DNA from: Agapetus fuscipes
Lineage: Eukaryota; Arthropoda; Insecta; Trichoptera; Glossosomatidae
Direction: 5' to 3'
Length of the DNA: 64,000 bases
Assembly (NCBI GenBank): GCA_951799405.1
Contig: OX637356.1
Coordinates: forward strand, 11,679,229 to 11,743,228
Under the pieces are notes generated by a model that did no database searches, was not told where the DNA came from, and saw only the letters and a program-made list of their open reading frames with translations. Shown piece after piece: positions 11,418 through 22,232 of the stretch. A program made the translations under genes and the position numbers. How positions within the stretch are numbered: position 1 is the stretch's first letter; every line of letters starts with the position of its first letter.

Positions 11418-11683
11418 TTCCTTGACTTATAGGTTGTTATGCGGCTGACCACCCATAATATAAAAAAATTGGTTCACTTTGCCAATGTCACCCCTGTTTC
11501 AGGGAAGGACGGCAAGAGTTGCAGGGCTTATGTTCATTTGAGATTGGGTTTTTATATTGTAGGTCCACATGCGGCATGTGTTAGCGCGAAATTATACATG
11601 TCTGCTTGTGGGAATGCATTTAATATAAATCTTAAATGATATATATCTTTGCAGCTTAGATTAGATTAGATTAGATTAGAAGA
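11418..11683 (+). repeat. LINE-A 3' tail copy, subfamily A
   Basis: Full tail, ending in four TTAGA units. It shares the diagnostic CATAATATAAAAAAATTGG and GAAATTATACATG variants with the nested copy at 27095, so the two are close relatives. Confidence 0.9.
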
Positions 11684-11829
11684 TACGAGTATGTTCAATG
11701 AGGTGTTTGCTTAAAATCTGTTTCAATATTTAAAGTCTCGGTCCGAAGGTTTCTCCATCGTAGTTAAAGAGTCTTTCTAGAGCGCTGAGCGTAAGAACAA
11801 TGGCACTTTTAAAAGGAGACAGTCAATCA

Positions 11830-11995
11830 AAATTTTATTACACACTTTTATTTTATTCACCACCAGAATATTTACAAATGAAGCCAGGCAAGCAATCTCT
11901 TTCTTTCTCCTTGTCGATCCTCTTTTGTTTTTTCAATTCCATATTCAAATTTTCCCATGTTCTTTATTTTCCCTGCATACCTACATAGTTAAGCT
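11830..11995 (+). repeat. Unclassified repeat, second copy split at 55905/56851
   Basis: TTTTATTACACACTTTTATT, CAGAATATTTACAAATG and GCAAGCAATCTCTTTCTTTC recur in the same order around the LINE-A insertion at 55939-56839, where this sequence is the target. Confidence 0.7.
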
Positions 11996-12010
11996 ATTCT
12001 TTTCACTTAC

Positions 12011-12191
12011 TTCATGAGTATTCCTCGTTCGTCCTCTGGGTCCACCACGTGTATGGTGACATTGGTGACCAGGGTGATCTCTGCCTTTTCTTGCGCGGCC
12101 ACCGCTTCAAAGTCGTAGATGGGACGGTCGAACTTGGAGAGTTCATCCACAACGGTGATGGTTCCAGAACGTTCTTCTACGGCAAATGGCA
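12011..12191 (-). CDS. Cad89D: Cadherin exon 11: EC6 second half
   Basis: Acceptor TTTCAG and donor GTAAGT; phase 1 in, 2 out. It encodes VPFAVEERSGTITVVDELSK, FDRPIYDFEAVAAQEKAEIT and LVTNVTIHVVDPEDERGILM. FAVEERSGTITVVDELSKFD is the F-strand/LDRE region with the Arg-Glu pair changed. The EC6 linker (VVDPEDERGILMK) is non-canonical. NVT is a potential N-glycan site. Confidence 0.9.
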
Positions 12192-12469
12192 CTGAAAACA
12201 ATAATGCATTTATTAACATGTAGTGCCTGTGAATTTAATTTAGTTACCAATCAATCTGAATTACCAGTCATTGACGCCTGCCATTATAGACATAAGAGCT
12301 GTCTCGTTTACGATAGACGATGTGTTTGTCATTTTCTATCAAGCAACATATCTCTACGCCATTTTCAACCTCAAAGCAACGAAACTACCATCGCAACATA
12401 TTGTTGTAAAAGTATGAAAATGTGATGTTCATCGATTATACGTGTTTTCATATTTTATTTCATTAATGT

Positions 12470-12838
12470 TGGCGGCTAGGGTTTATAACATTGGAATTTG
12501 TTTTTATTTCTAAATAGATATTTTGTATTTGGATATTATTATTTAGTGATGTATAAAATGTAATTTGTCGTGTGTGTTCCTTGACTTATAGGTTGGTATG
12601 CGGCTGACCACCCATACTGTAAAAAATGGTTCACTTTGCCAATGTCACCCCTGCTTCAGGGAAGGTCGGCAAGAGTTGCAGGGCTTATGTTCATTTGAGA
12701 TTGGGTTTTTTATATTGTAGGTCCACATGCGGCACGTGTAAGCGCGAATTTATGCATGTCTGCTTGTGGGAATGCATTTAATATGAATCTCAAATGATAC
12801 ATATCTTTGCAGCTTAGATTTAGATTTAGATTAGATTT
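12470..12838 (+). repeat. LINE-A long 3' UTR copy
   Basis: Starts at GGCGGCTAGGGTTTATAACA, the sequence that directly follows the stop codon in the 55939 copy, and runs through TGTAATTTGTCGTGTGTGTT into the common tail. It links tail and UTR in a second locus. Confidence 0.9.
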
Positions 12839-13292
12839 TCTAGATTTTCTAGAGTTAGTGCATTCACAGATTAAAAATTCATTTTCATTTTAATTTTAAA
12901 AAACTTTTTTAAATAAATTGCCCTTGAAACTTTCGAAATCCAATACAATTTAAATAATATTATCAATAAGCAAGTACCTAGTCTTTTTCCACTACTAACA
13001 GTACCTGCCCGAAAAACCCCATCCACTTTCTCTTTCCTACCTTGAATTTTCGCCCTTTTGTTTTTAACCTCAGGTAGCCCCTGAAGATGGACGGATGAAG
13101 TCCAATAGCGCTTAGTCATTTTGAACTCAAAAATACATATGAAAATAAAACTATGTTTTAAAAAAGTTTTTTTAATTAAAACAAAAAAAAATAATAAAAA
13201 CCAATGATTAGATTAACGTTTTTGATCATATATGACTGATAAAGAATACATATACGAGACGATCGAAGGTTACTTTTTTTTTTCTGCAAAGC

Positions 13293-13500
13293 TATATTGA
13301 CATTTAATGTATGCCTACATGCAAGCACATGCAAGTTCGCGCTTACACATGTTGCATGTGTACAGCCAAAATAAAATATAATTTATTTTAATATCACATG
13401 AATTTAAACCTTGCCGTCTTTGCCTGAAACCGGGGTGGAATTTGCACAAGTCTTTACAGTATAGGGAGTCAGCCTCATACCAACCTAATAGTTGAGGAAC
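13293..13500 (-). repeat. LINE-A 3' tail, diverged
   Basis: CATGCAAGTTCGCGCTTACA and GCCTCATACCAACCTAATAG remain; older copy with many changes. Confidence 0.75.
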
Positions 13501-13743
13501 AGAAAAATATACGAATACTTACCTTCTATCTTTTAAATGATTTATTTATTATTCCGTAGGTTTCGAATTACCTCCAAATTGCGAAGTTGCCAGCTAGGAA
13601 ATCGAATATTTTGCACAGGAAATAAGATAGATAGCAGATTAACGCGCCAGGTTATTTTGCAAATCCAATCAATAGACTTAAATGCCAATTATTTCATTTA
13701 GCCAAGCAATAACGATTATAGGCATTCATTAATCCAAATATTT

Positions 13744-13943
13744 TGTTCCTAATCTAAATCTAAATCTAAGCTGCAAAGATATGCATCATTTGAGATTCAT
13801 ATTAAATGCATTCCCACAAGCAGACACGCATAATTTCGCGCTTACACATGCCGCATGTGGACCTACAATATAAAAAACCCAATCTCAAATGAACATAAGC
13901 CCTGCAATTCTTGCCGACCTTTCCTGAAGCAGGGGTGACACTA
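13744..13943 (-). repeat. LINE-A 3' tail, truncated
   Basis: Starts CTAATCTAAATCTAAATCTA and stops after GGGGTGACA at about 13940. Close to the consensus. Confidence 0.85.
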
Positions 13944-14098
13944 ATAAAAACAATTAAAGATTTTTTTATACTTTGTCTTATTTCTCATACTGAGGGTTGT
14001 GACTTTTGTGCAAACAATCATTTTTTCCCATTTCTACTTTCACGGCAGTTAATCTGTAATTTAGGTGATTTATTTTTTCTTCTGTCGCTATAAAAAAG

Positions 14099-14305
14099 AA
14101 TCAATTCTCAAGCAAGACTCAGTTGTTGTAAGACTGGATGGACCTTTGGTGACCGGTCTTTGGTAAAGAAAAATGAATATTTCAACCCAGAGAAGAACAT
14201 TTTTAAAAACAAAAACTTAATCTTATTTTTTGCTCAACTGCGAATCGAATCCACTACCTTCGAATCACGAGTCCGAAGTGTTAACTACTAGCATACGGAC
14301 CAGTT
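14099..14305 (-). repeat. SINE-2 copy
   Basis: Body GGTGACCGGTCTTTGGTAAA on the plus strand (inverted), head with diverged B box and GCATACGGACCAGTTAC at the right end. Confidence 0.82.
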
Positions 14306-14544
14306 ACATTTATAGATGCCAATGCATCTCCAGAATCAAATTTCAAAAGAGTCAATTTTACTACTTTTTGTTGCTTTGATGGTCCGTGTTTCATCAGTAT
14401 AGAGACAAAAGTAGTGGACCAAACTCCTGACAACCTTTTATTGGTGCTGTCATTCACTTTCCGGTTTTCCAAATTTAGGCATTAGTTGTAATTTTCATTT
14501 CTACTTTTTTACCCCCCTGAGCTTGTTTAGCTTATCGACGGCTC

Positions 14545-14745
14545 GATTTAAAGAGAACCTTTAAATGAAATTGTTTTAAGGATCACATTCTACACAATCT
14601 AAGAAAAAAAACGATAAACAAGAAAATGAGATTTTTATTACATATTTTCAAATTCAATTTCCAGTTTTTATAAGACACATTGGTCCAGTACACAACACAC
14701 ATACAATATGTTGGAGATAATACAAACAAGCCCTCAGGGGAAATT
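14545..14745. repeat. Half fold-back element, family F1
   Basis: GATCACATTCTACACAATCT and ATAAGACACATTGGTCCAGT match one arm of the fold-back at 57040-57470; the partner arm is missing. Confidence 0.65.
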
Positions 14746-15119
14746 TTGGTATTTAAAAGTTTTAATGCTGAATGTTGGTGGTTTGGAAAGAAAATTAGTA
14801 TTCGTTTTGCATCCACATAAATGTGCGTACATGTGAGAATTAAAAACATGCGTTACAACACATGAGGACAAAACAAATTTTAGAAAGATTACGTAAAATG
14901 CTTTTAGAATGTTTCTTACGTCATCTCGAATAATGAATTTCTATATGAAAACTTTAGGAGTTGGTGTATGCATACAGTGAAAATTCATTTGAATAAGAAA
15001 TTATTTCTTTTTTTAAAACGCAGGGTTTTATTTTCACAAATTGAGTATTAATTTCACCTCGAGTACTTTCGACATTCTTAGGTCATTTTCTAGAGAACAC
15101 TTATTATAATAATAATAAT

Positions 15120-15410
15120 ATTAGGATGGTTTATTTGGTGAGCGCTGTTTTTGTGTGTATCACACCTCAAAAGCCCTCTGCGAGCTTGGTCGTCGCTGTA
15201 GAAAGCGCCAATTCTCAAGAAAGACTCAGTTGTTGTAAGGTTGGATGGACATTTCAGTGACCGGTCTTTGGTAAAGGTTAATGAATTTTTCAACCCAGCG
15301 AAGAGCACATTTGTAAATATAAATGGTATATTTTTTGTGGTCCGTCGGGACTCGAATCCACAACCATTCCATTCACGAGTCCGAAGTGTTGCCACTAGAC
15401 TAAGGACCGC
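15120..15410 (-). repeat. SINE-2, short-tail form
   Basis: Tail side at left: ATAATAATAATATTAGGATG then GAGCGCTGTTTTTGTGTG; head at right ending CTAAGGACCGCTAC. The 3' tail differs wholly from that of the copy at 10221. Confidence 0.88.
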
Positions 15411-15519
15411 TACAATAACCTTGTGTCCATTAGAAAAATAATAGACAACAATAAGAGGTCTCTCGTAAGAGGGTGTGTAGGATAATAATGAAAGAAAGCA
15501 TGCAAAACTTGTTCTTTAC

Positions 15520-15678
15520 CTCCTTCGTGGTAGCTGTGCAGCAGATCGTAGACCAACTGATTCTTATCCATGGCATCTGTGAGACGGATTTGTCCAACGC
15601 TTGTGCCCACACCGACGTTAGCTCCAACCCAAAACTCGTAGGGAGCACCGATGAAACCAGGCACCGAATGCTTATGAC
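15520..15678 (-). CDS. Cad89D: Cadherin exon 10: EC6 first half
   Basis: The acceptor GTTAAG at 15679-15680 is chosen over the AG closer to the ORF because only it preserves phase (1 in, 1 out). It encodes HKHSVPGFIGAPYEFWVGAN, VGVGTSVGQIRLTDAMDKNQ and LVYDLLHSYHEG. PGFIGAPYEFWV follows a linker lacking the calcium-binding aspartates. The repeat otherwise has cadherin-like spacing (VGTSVGQIRLTDA). Confidence 0.85.
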
Positions 15679-16424
15679 CTTAACAAAGAAAACGCAAATA
15701 TAGACATCAGGGGGGGAAGTCTCGAAGACTGTCGATAGATCTTACCGTATCTATTTGAAGATAAGATGGAATAAAACTTGGTGGCGTATCAACAGCTGAT
15801 CCATTTTATTTAAAACAACGATCAGCTGTTCAGACACCAACGTGTTTTTTTTCATTCTATCTTCAAATAGGTATGGTAAGATCTACAGAACCGCAAGGCC
15901 TACCTTTCTTTACAATGTAATCAAAACAGCACTTCTTGTTTTTTTCTTCATTTATATCTGGCAAAACAATGTAGCTTATAATGTTGTTTGTGCACTAAAA
16001 TTGGCAATTCAAGAACTTTTCACGATCTACAGGTCGTTGCAGTTAATCTTATTCAATCAATATCTAGCTAGTTTGAAGTAAGCTTAATCTTAATTGCTCA
16101 TGTTATAGTATTCCAAGCCTAAAATGTACCTTAAGATAATGAAAATACAAAAATTATAACAATTCATGTACCTATGTAGGTATCTTTAGATTTGTCCAAA
16201 ATGTTCACACCTGTAACTGTAACTCTGTCGCCATTACAATTATACGAGAAATCGGTAAAAATACATTGGAAAACTTGTGACATTGTCCAGCTATGCTTGG
16301 TATAAAGCTAACTAAAAAAATGATGTGCAAACGATGGAAAAGACTCTTGTTATCTTAGTCTATGGCGTTATTTGCAAATCTAACTCAATAGCAGAGATTG
16401 AAAGAATAATAATGTCTTGCTTAC
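15679..16424 (-). other. Intron 9
   Basis: Contains fold-back M2 (15736-15885) and a short LINE-B tail (16208-16235, CTGTAACTGTAACTCTGTCG). Otherwise AT-rich with nothing recognised. Confidence 0.7.
15736..15885. mobile_element. Fold-back MITE, family M2
   Basis: 150-bp inverted repeat. TAGATCTTACCGTATCTATT opens it and the reverse complement, with one change, closes it. GATCAGCTGTT and CAACAGCTGATC pair near the centre. A second copy with the same arms is at 19113-19257. No coding capacity. Confidence 0.9.
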
Positions 16425-17040
16425 CTTTAACAGATTTCAAAACTTCTATGGTGACCACAGCCAGGGTAAACCTCCTCTCACTAGGATTAGCGGGTTGATC
16501 AGAAGCCTCAATGAACAGAGCATGTCTTCCTTGCAACAAAGGCGTTTCAGCAACAGTCAAAGCTCCAGTCTCCGCATCAATTTGAAACGGAGACGTGATG
16601 GTCAAATTGCTGGTCCTTTGAAGGTCATACAGCACCATTCCATTCCTTCCCAAATCCGGATCCACAGCTTTGACCTTGCCAATCAGATCCCCAACCCTTG
16701 CATTGGACTTCAAACTGAATTCGTACAGATTGCTCGGCAAGAAAACTGGATTGTTATCGTTGGCATCTAGGAGGGTTACTTCAACATTGACAAATGACAT
16801 CAGTTCATTTGTGTTTTGCATTATATGGACATGTTCTGAAGTTATTCCTCCGTTGTCTGGGAACACATAAGTGGTACGTTCAATTTCCGTTGTCTTCTGC
16901 TGGTTCCTTCTGCGTTTCGGTTGTCTGTTTGATGCGGTCGTGTTGTGAGCGAGTGGAATCTTTCCAACGACGCTTGGGTTTTTCTCTTTGGCGAACACTT
17001 TCATTTTCAACGATGAATGCTGCTCCCTGTCCAAAACGCT
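16425..17040 (-). CDS. Cad89D: Cadherin exon 9: EC4 second half and EC5
   Basis: Acceptor TCACAG and donor GTAAGC; phase 0 in, 1 out, 205 codons. SVLDREQHSSLKMKVFAKEK closes the EC4 body. A hydrophilic insert of about 50 residues with NRQPKRRRNQQ follows (KRRR coded at 16906-16917), then VNVEVTLLDANDNNPVF. EC5 follows: VGDLIGKVKAVDPDLGRNGM, FQIDAETGALTVAETPLLQG, SDQPANPSERRFTLAVVTIE. EC5 ends VLKSVKG without a DxNDN linker. The insert lies where cadherins normally have a short E-F turn. Confidence 0.94.
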
Positions 17041-17743
17041 CTGTGAAACAAAAATAAAACATTTAAGTTTAAAAAGTTTTTGTAGTAAATGATATTGATT
17101 AATGCATTCATAATGTAGTGTTTTTAGGGTTCTAATGTTTTTAAATTTTGAAATATTGGTCTTCTTTATTAAAACTGCCGGAGATTTATTTTAAAATAAT
17201 TTATTTTGTTCACAATTTATTTTACAATTCACATGTATGGTTGACTTTCTCTGACTTGACCTGTAACGGCTACAAGTATTTGGAGACTGCCCGATCTGCA
17301 GGCGATTCACGTTTTTTATAACTACGGCTATCAAACTTTCTAGACTTAAATTCGCCTGGAAACGTCTATGATATTCCAAAAGCTTCCAATACAATTATTA
17401 TTTATATAGTATTTTCTTACTCTAAGAACTTAATAATAGTTCATCCTACAGCTAGAATCTATATGCACCTACCCTATTTATTTTGTTTATACCTAAGTAC
17501 TATTTACATAACAATAATTTGTTTTGTCACTTATATGGTCACCATTTTCACCCAAATACACGCATCTCCTACTCTTTGTCTCTTCTTCCTCTTTTTATTG
17601 CTGAATATCTAAAACCTCCTTTTTGTTCCACTCGGTACTTGGATAACCATTCACAAAACTCCCATACCCAAGCGATCCGATACCTCTTACACCTGGTTGG
17701 TCTATGAAAGTAAAATGAATGACTGAATTTATCTTGATCTCAC
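17041..17743 (-). other. Intron 8
   Basis: AT-rich; no repeat family or gene recognised. Confidence 0.7.
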
Positions 17744-17877
17744 CTGATCTCTGACCGTGAGCCATCCACTTCTAGGATCGATGGCGAATGCTCCGTGCAC
17801 GTCTTCCAGCTGGTATGTGAACTCTCCATTGTCGCCCTGATCTCTGTCTGTTGCCATCACTTGCAAGACACTAAACC
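17744..17877 (-). CDS. Cad89D: Cadherin exon 8: EC4 first half
   Basis: Acceptor TCCCAG and donor GTGAGA; phase 1 in, 0 out. It encodes FSVLQVMATDRDQGDNGEFT, YQLEDVHGAFAIDPRSGWLT and VRDQ. ATDRDQGDNGEFTYQL is the textbook cadherin DxD-xGxN motif, and FAIDPRSGWL the following strand. Confidence 0.95.
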
Positions 17878-18737
17878 CTGGGACAGAAAGAAATAGCGTC
17901 ATCTGAAGTTCTAAAAAAGAAATGGACTTGGGCATCCCATTCCACGGTTCAATTGTTTGCTTTCTGGGATATGTTACCATTATTTTCCTAGTCTGGAGCT
18001 TCCTAACGTTTTGTTTAAATGTGTGCGATAGGCTTCTTTAGGGTGATGATGAAGTGATTTGATTTTGATGACACTGCTTTGTTATAACTCACATTGATGT
18101 GAACAGTTCCATCAACCACTGCAGTTTTTTGTATTTGATTGCCATTTTGGAGAATACGTGCATTTATAACAAGCCCTCTTTCCACATTGACGATTTTAAA
18201 TTGACGGCATTGAGTTTTCTCTTGACTTATAGGTTGGTATGAAGCTAACCACGCATACTGTAAAAAATGGTTCACTTTGCCAATTTCACGTCACCCCTGT
18301 TTCAGGGAAGGTCGGCAAACGTTACAGGGCTTATGTTTATTTGACGTTTGGATTTTAATTTGAAAGTACACGCAAACTTACACGTGTCTAGCTTGCTTTT
18401 AATGTGAATTTTAAATGTGCATATATCTTTGCAACTTAGATTTATGAATTGATAGAGTGCATTTCTAAGCTCCTGATCCTCAGAAATCAATATGGTATGC
18501 AGATTAAAAACATAAGAGTCCCTGGTCGAGAAGAATGCATAACACGAATCAAAATTTTCGACCAATTTTATTCTTCTTCATCTCAAAATAAAGTAATCAT
18601 ACAAACAGTATTATTCTCCAAACATTTGAATCATAACTGATCCATTATAGATTATTGTTTTTTTGTACGGAAAATTCACGTTAGGCAGCAGTTGAGCCAT
18701 GGATTTGCTGTGTGTGAATATCAACGAAAGTCCTTAC
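17878..18737 (-). other. Intron 7
   Basis: Contains one LINE-A tail (18220-18440); the rest is not recognised. Confidence 0.7.
18220..18440 (+). repeat. LINE-A 3' tail with internal deletion
   Basis: CTTGACTTATAGGTTGGTAT start and ATATCTTTGCAACTTAGATT end; the CACATGCAGCATTTGTAAGC part is lost. Confidence 0.85.
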
Positions 18738-18896
18738 CATTGGGAAGGTTCTCCACAATGCTGATATTGTAGAAGTCGACCTCAAACTCTGGCAGGTTAT
18801 CATTGAGATCCAGGACTTCCACTTCAACCCTGGCCAGCGAAGTCTTCAGAGGGTTATCAACCTGAGCGGCTTGGATTTGCAGAACGAATGTGTTTC
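18738..18896 (-). CDS. Cad89D: Cadherin exon 7: EC3-EC4 linker
   Basis: Acceptor TTTCAG and donor GTAAGG; phase 1 in, 1 out. It encodes (R)NTFVLQIQAAQVDNPLKTS, LARVEVEVLDLNDNLPEF and EVDFYNISIVENLPNG. The DLNDNLP linker is canonical. The next repeat starts with the usual x-E-N strand (SIVENLPNG). Confidence 0.94.
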
Positions 18897-19112
18897 CTGA
18901 AATAAAAATAAATAATTTTAATTATTTTACATTCAATAGCTCAGCTAGTAGCATTTGCGGGTTGAGTTAAGGCGCGTGAGCAGCTGATCAGGCTGTCAAA
19001 TGATCTCCACACAAATTGTATGGAATTAAATTGACCGTGAAACCAAGTGTTCAAATCAATCGCATTCTATCTACCTATATTATCGGTAGATATGTAGAGA
19101 CTTCTCACCCTG

Positions 19113-19257
19113 ATTTTACCGTATCTATTTGAAGATAGCACGAAAAAAAACATGGCAGCGTATCCACACCTGATCCCTTTTTATATGGAACAACGATCAG
19201 CTGATCAGGCAACGCCATGTTTTATTCCGTGCTATCTTCAAATAGGTACAGTAAAAT
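19113..19257. mobile_element. Fold-back MITE, family M2
   Basis: ATTTTACCGTATCTATTTGA at the left end pairs with TCAAATAGGTACAGTAAAAT at the right. Central GATCAGCTGATCAGG is shared with the copy at 15736. Confidence 0.9.
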
Positions 19258-20544
19258 CTACCGACGGCCGTTGAGACTTCCATCCCCGGTCAAGGTCACG
19301 GGGAACCGCTGGTAAAAATTTTACATAAAGACAAACATTGTTGAGAAGCAGTGGTTAAACCTATGTATGTTCATTAGTGGATAAGCGAGGGCCGAGGTGG
19401 TAAAACATTCGTATTCATAACCTGAAGGATAGAGTTCAATTCTCACACATGGTTCAGTTGGTAGAACGCTTGCGTAAAGACCCTACAGAATTTCTACTCC
19501 TTCACAAACATCTCATTTTATCTGAACCATCCTAGATGTTCAGCTTTCACAAAAAATGATAACCCATATACATCGAAAGCAAAACAACTCCAACTTCAAG
19601 ATAACTCGTTGGTGAAAAGCAATACTTTTTACGTGTGAAAATAAATATGTTCCACTCGCCAAATATAACCCTTTCGGGGCCAAAAAAACTTTTATGTGGC
19701 TTTTTTAATTATTGATAGGTTGCATATTTTAAATTTGTTTTCAATGAAAAACAAATTTCAAAAGCAAAAAAGCTTGTGAAAATAATACTCTTTTCAAAAC
19801 TTTAGAATAATTGCGAGTTGTACGAAAGGTCAGACGACACTTTTTCCATCACAAAGTTTAACTTTTTGAAATGTTTTTTTTTCTTGGAAATGTTCAAAAA
19901 TTAATTTTCTGTCGATTTCGGTTCACGTGGAGAGTAATTGAATTTCCATTCAGCGACCAAACAATTTTCTTTCAACAATAAAAAAACATCCTACCGTACA
20001 ACTTTTTGTAATTATTTCCATGAAAATTTTAGCGAAATTTTAATTTGCTTTGAAACTGAGAAAAGTTTAACAATTGGCTGGTTTTCATTTTGTCTGAAGA
20101 CTGTGTATTCCTTGCCGGTATTTCGATTTTAGGGGAAATTATTTCTGACATCCTTGATGGGGATCAAAACCTTACCCAGTAAATTTTATTTATTTATTGA
20201 TTGTCAAAGCCTTTACTTTGTTATCTTTAATCTTAAAAGATAAAAAAAAAAAACAACTTCGTTATTGATTATAATCAGTATATAACATGACCAATTTGTC
20301 ACCTAAGGATGCAAACGTATTGTTTGCGAAACTGGCCATCAAAAAAAAATGTGTTTTTGTTTTATTTTGTTGACAAAATGTAAAGGACTAATAGTGAGAG
20401 CCAAAAACAGCACAAGGCATTTTACTTTTTGTGCTTTAAAATGTTTCCCATGTAAAGAACAAACCTATTTTAATTTGTATTTTTGATGATTGACTGTTTT
20501 TTTAGGTAGAGATATGTTTCTCTTCATCAATTGGTTACATATCG

Positions 20545-20815
20545 TTCACACTTTAACTTCTGTACTGGTGGCTTCACGGCTCGGGTGTTAATGGGTCACT
20601 CCCTTCGCAGCATTGCAGTCCGTACTTATAGATGACTAAAGCTTATTCTCACATGTACCAGATTATACGAAACGCTTCTCGAATGGATGCTTCAAGCAAA
20701 TACGAGAAGTACCAAAAATACAAAGTATCAAATATTTATATTTATACCTACACACATATAAAATATAAAAATCAAGTAATTAATACGCTTAGACACACAA
20801 TCATATAGACATAAA
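20545..20815 (-). repeat. Interspersed repeat with TATA-like core (copy 2)
   Basis: Inverted relative of 140-425: GTGGCTTCACGGCTCGGGTG and GCAGTCCGTACTTATAGATG, then the AT-rich side with TAGACACACAATCATATAGA. Confidence 0.6.
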
Positions 20816-20841
20816 CTTATACATTGGTAACAATATCTTAC

Positions 20842-21034
20842 TTGGTAATGTCCTCTCCACATCCAAGTCTATCTCCCTCTTCAGGAACAGAGATCCGTTG
20901 ACTGGATCCAAGGAGAACAGATGCCGCTCGTTGCCAGCTATCAGATCATATCGCAGGGGAGTGTCGATGCCAGTGTCTTGATCAAACGCCTTGATGGGAG
21001 GAGAGAACGTCAGCTCCTTGTGGGTTCTGGAGCC
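20842..21034 (-). CDS. Cad89D: Cadherin exon 6: EC3 body
   Basis: Acceptor TATTAG and donor GTAAGA; phase 0 in, 1 out. It encodes GSRTHKELTFSPPIKAFDQD, TGIDTPLRYDLIAGNERHLF and then SLDPVNGSLFLKREIDLDVE. The AFDQD and DxxxGSL features are cadherin-typical. The lengthened N-terminal strand of EC3 (PPIKAFDQD) resembles PPIQAIDQD of PCDH15 EC3, supporting the class assignment. Confidence 0.93.
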
Positions 21035-22103
21035 CTAATAGATAAAATATATATTTGCATTAAAAAATGTTCATAAATCAATAAATAAAAACAGCGCTCA
21101 CTAAATAAATCCTCCTTATATTATTATTATTATTATCAATATGTTGTACGTGCTACAAGGGTGATCAACTCTGTGTTAACTCCAAGGTCACGACTGATAG
21201 ATAAAGGGCTAAGTTTCGCAGAAGAATCCCAAGGTTAATTTACTTCAATCTCCAGAATGACGAGCGTTTCGCTTCATTTCTTACATCAAACAGCCGCACG
21301 AGTTGCCAAACAACATTACTTCTTCAGTACAAGTTTATAAAGCGATCCGAGCAGATTAATAACTGGGCAGACGCGATTCAATTAGGCCATTGTTATAAGG
21401 GACTTACTTGCTTGTACTACAAGTACGCAACCTTCAATACCGTATACGATTCGGTACAATTTGAACTGAATATCCAAAATTAAATATGTGTCTATCGTAT
21501 AAAATAGTAAATATACCCAAGGATGAATAAGCATGAGGAATATTGATTCGGTGAACGCAAACTATAAAATTAATTAGAATACTGGGGTGCTGCTGATGGA
21601 CTGGAGGAAGGCAGTCATTGATTCCTATTTTCAATATCACTCCTGTTTCATGGAATAATAACTTTGACCCTTGTTCAGCAGATGTCATTGAGTACCTAAT
21701 TGTGTAAAAATAATTCATTAAAATATTTAGTAATGCATTATTAATTGTTAATGTTAATTCCTATTTCTTGCCAGGAAAAATAGGTTGGTAAATTGCATTC
21801 TCATATTTTTCAAATCACATTTTTTTTATAAAGTTAAAATACAAAGACGACATTGCAAAATCAATTGAAACTTTTTTCTCTACTTCATCAAAACAAAATA
21901 TTAACAACAAAATCAACACATATGAAACCAATGTATCTATAAGTTGACTTTAGATTATATACGAGTATAAACCACAATGTCCCACTAAGATCATGGGAAT
22001 AAATCATGAGCAAAGCATTTTGGCAAATAGAAATATCAAAACAAGAAAGCATGACAACCACTTAAAGGATTTCATGGGCGAGTTGTACATGGCTAAAACT
22101 TAC
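21035..22103 (-). other. Intron 5
   Basis: Includes a SINE-2 short-tail remnant (21085-21140) and a broken SINE-3 (21655-21830: AACTTTGACCCTTGTTCAGC, then AAAATAGGTTGGTAAATTGC). Otherwise nothing recognised. Confidence 0.65.
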
Positions 22104-22232
22104 TGTGACGGGGTAGAACTCTGTAATTTGTGCGCGATACACGTCGGCGGTAAACTTTGGACCAAGGTCGTCGTTGTCCTGGACCGTGACGCGGACCGTA
22201 GCGTTGGCGTTGCGAGCTGGAAGACCACGGTC
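22104..22232 (-). CDS. Cad89D: Cadherin exon 5: EC2-EC3 linker
   Basis: Acceptor TTCCAG and donor GTAAGT; phase 0 in and out, 43 codons. It encodes DRGLPARNANATVRVTVQDN, then DDLGPKFTADVYRAQITEFY and PVT. With the end of exon 4 it forms the typical MAT-DRG motif. The linker reads QDNDDLGPKF rather than the canonical DxNDNxP, a variant also present between EC2 and EC3 of PCDH15. NAT is a potential N-glycosylation site. Confidence 0.93.

Larger units (their letters stand above)
9018..12010 (-). other. Intron 11
   Basis: Contains a LINE-B-like remnant (9098-9200), SINE-3 tail (10090), SINE-2 (10221), two LINE-A tails (10918, 11418) and a repeat at 11830-11995 that is also found around 56838. 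The rest is AT-rich without recognised features. Confidence 0.7.
12192..15519 (-). other. Intron 10
   Basis: Holds LINE-A copies (12470, 13293, 13744), SINE-2 copies (14099, 15120) and a half fold-back (14545-14745). Region 12840-13290 is AT-rich without a recognised element. Confidence 0.7.
18897..20841 (-). other. Intron 6
   Basis: Contains M2 at 19113, a tRNA-like fragment near 19440 (CACATGGTTCAGTTGGTAGA) and the inverted copy of the 140-425 module at 20545. Between 19260 and 20540 there is only AT-rich DNA. Confidence 0.7.

Noticed and set aside
16417..17057. Plus-strand frames over exon 9
   Set aside because: Antisense shadows of the cadherin coding exon.
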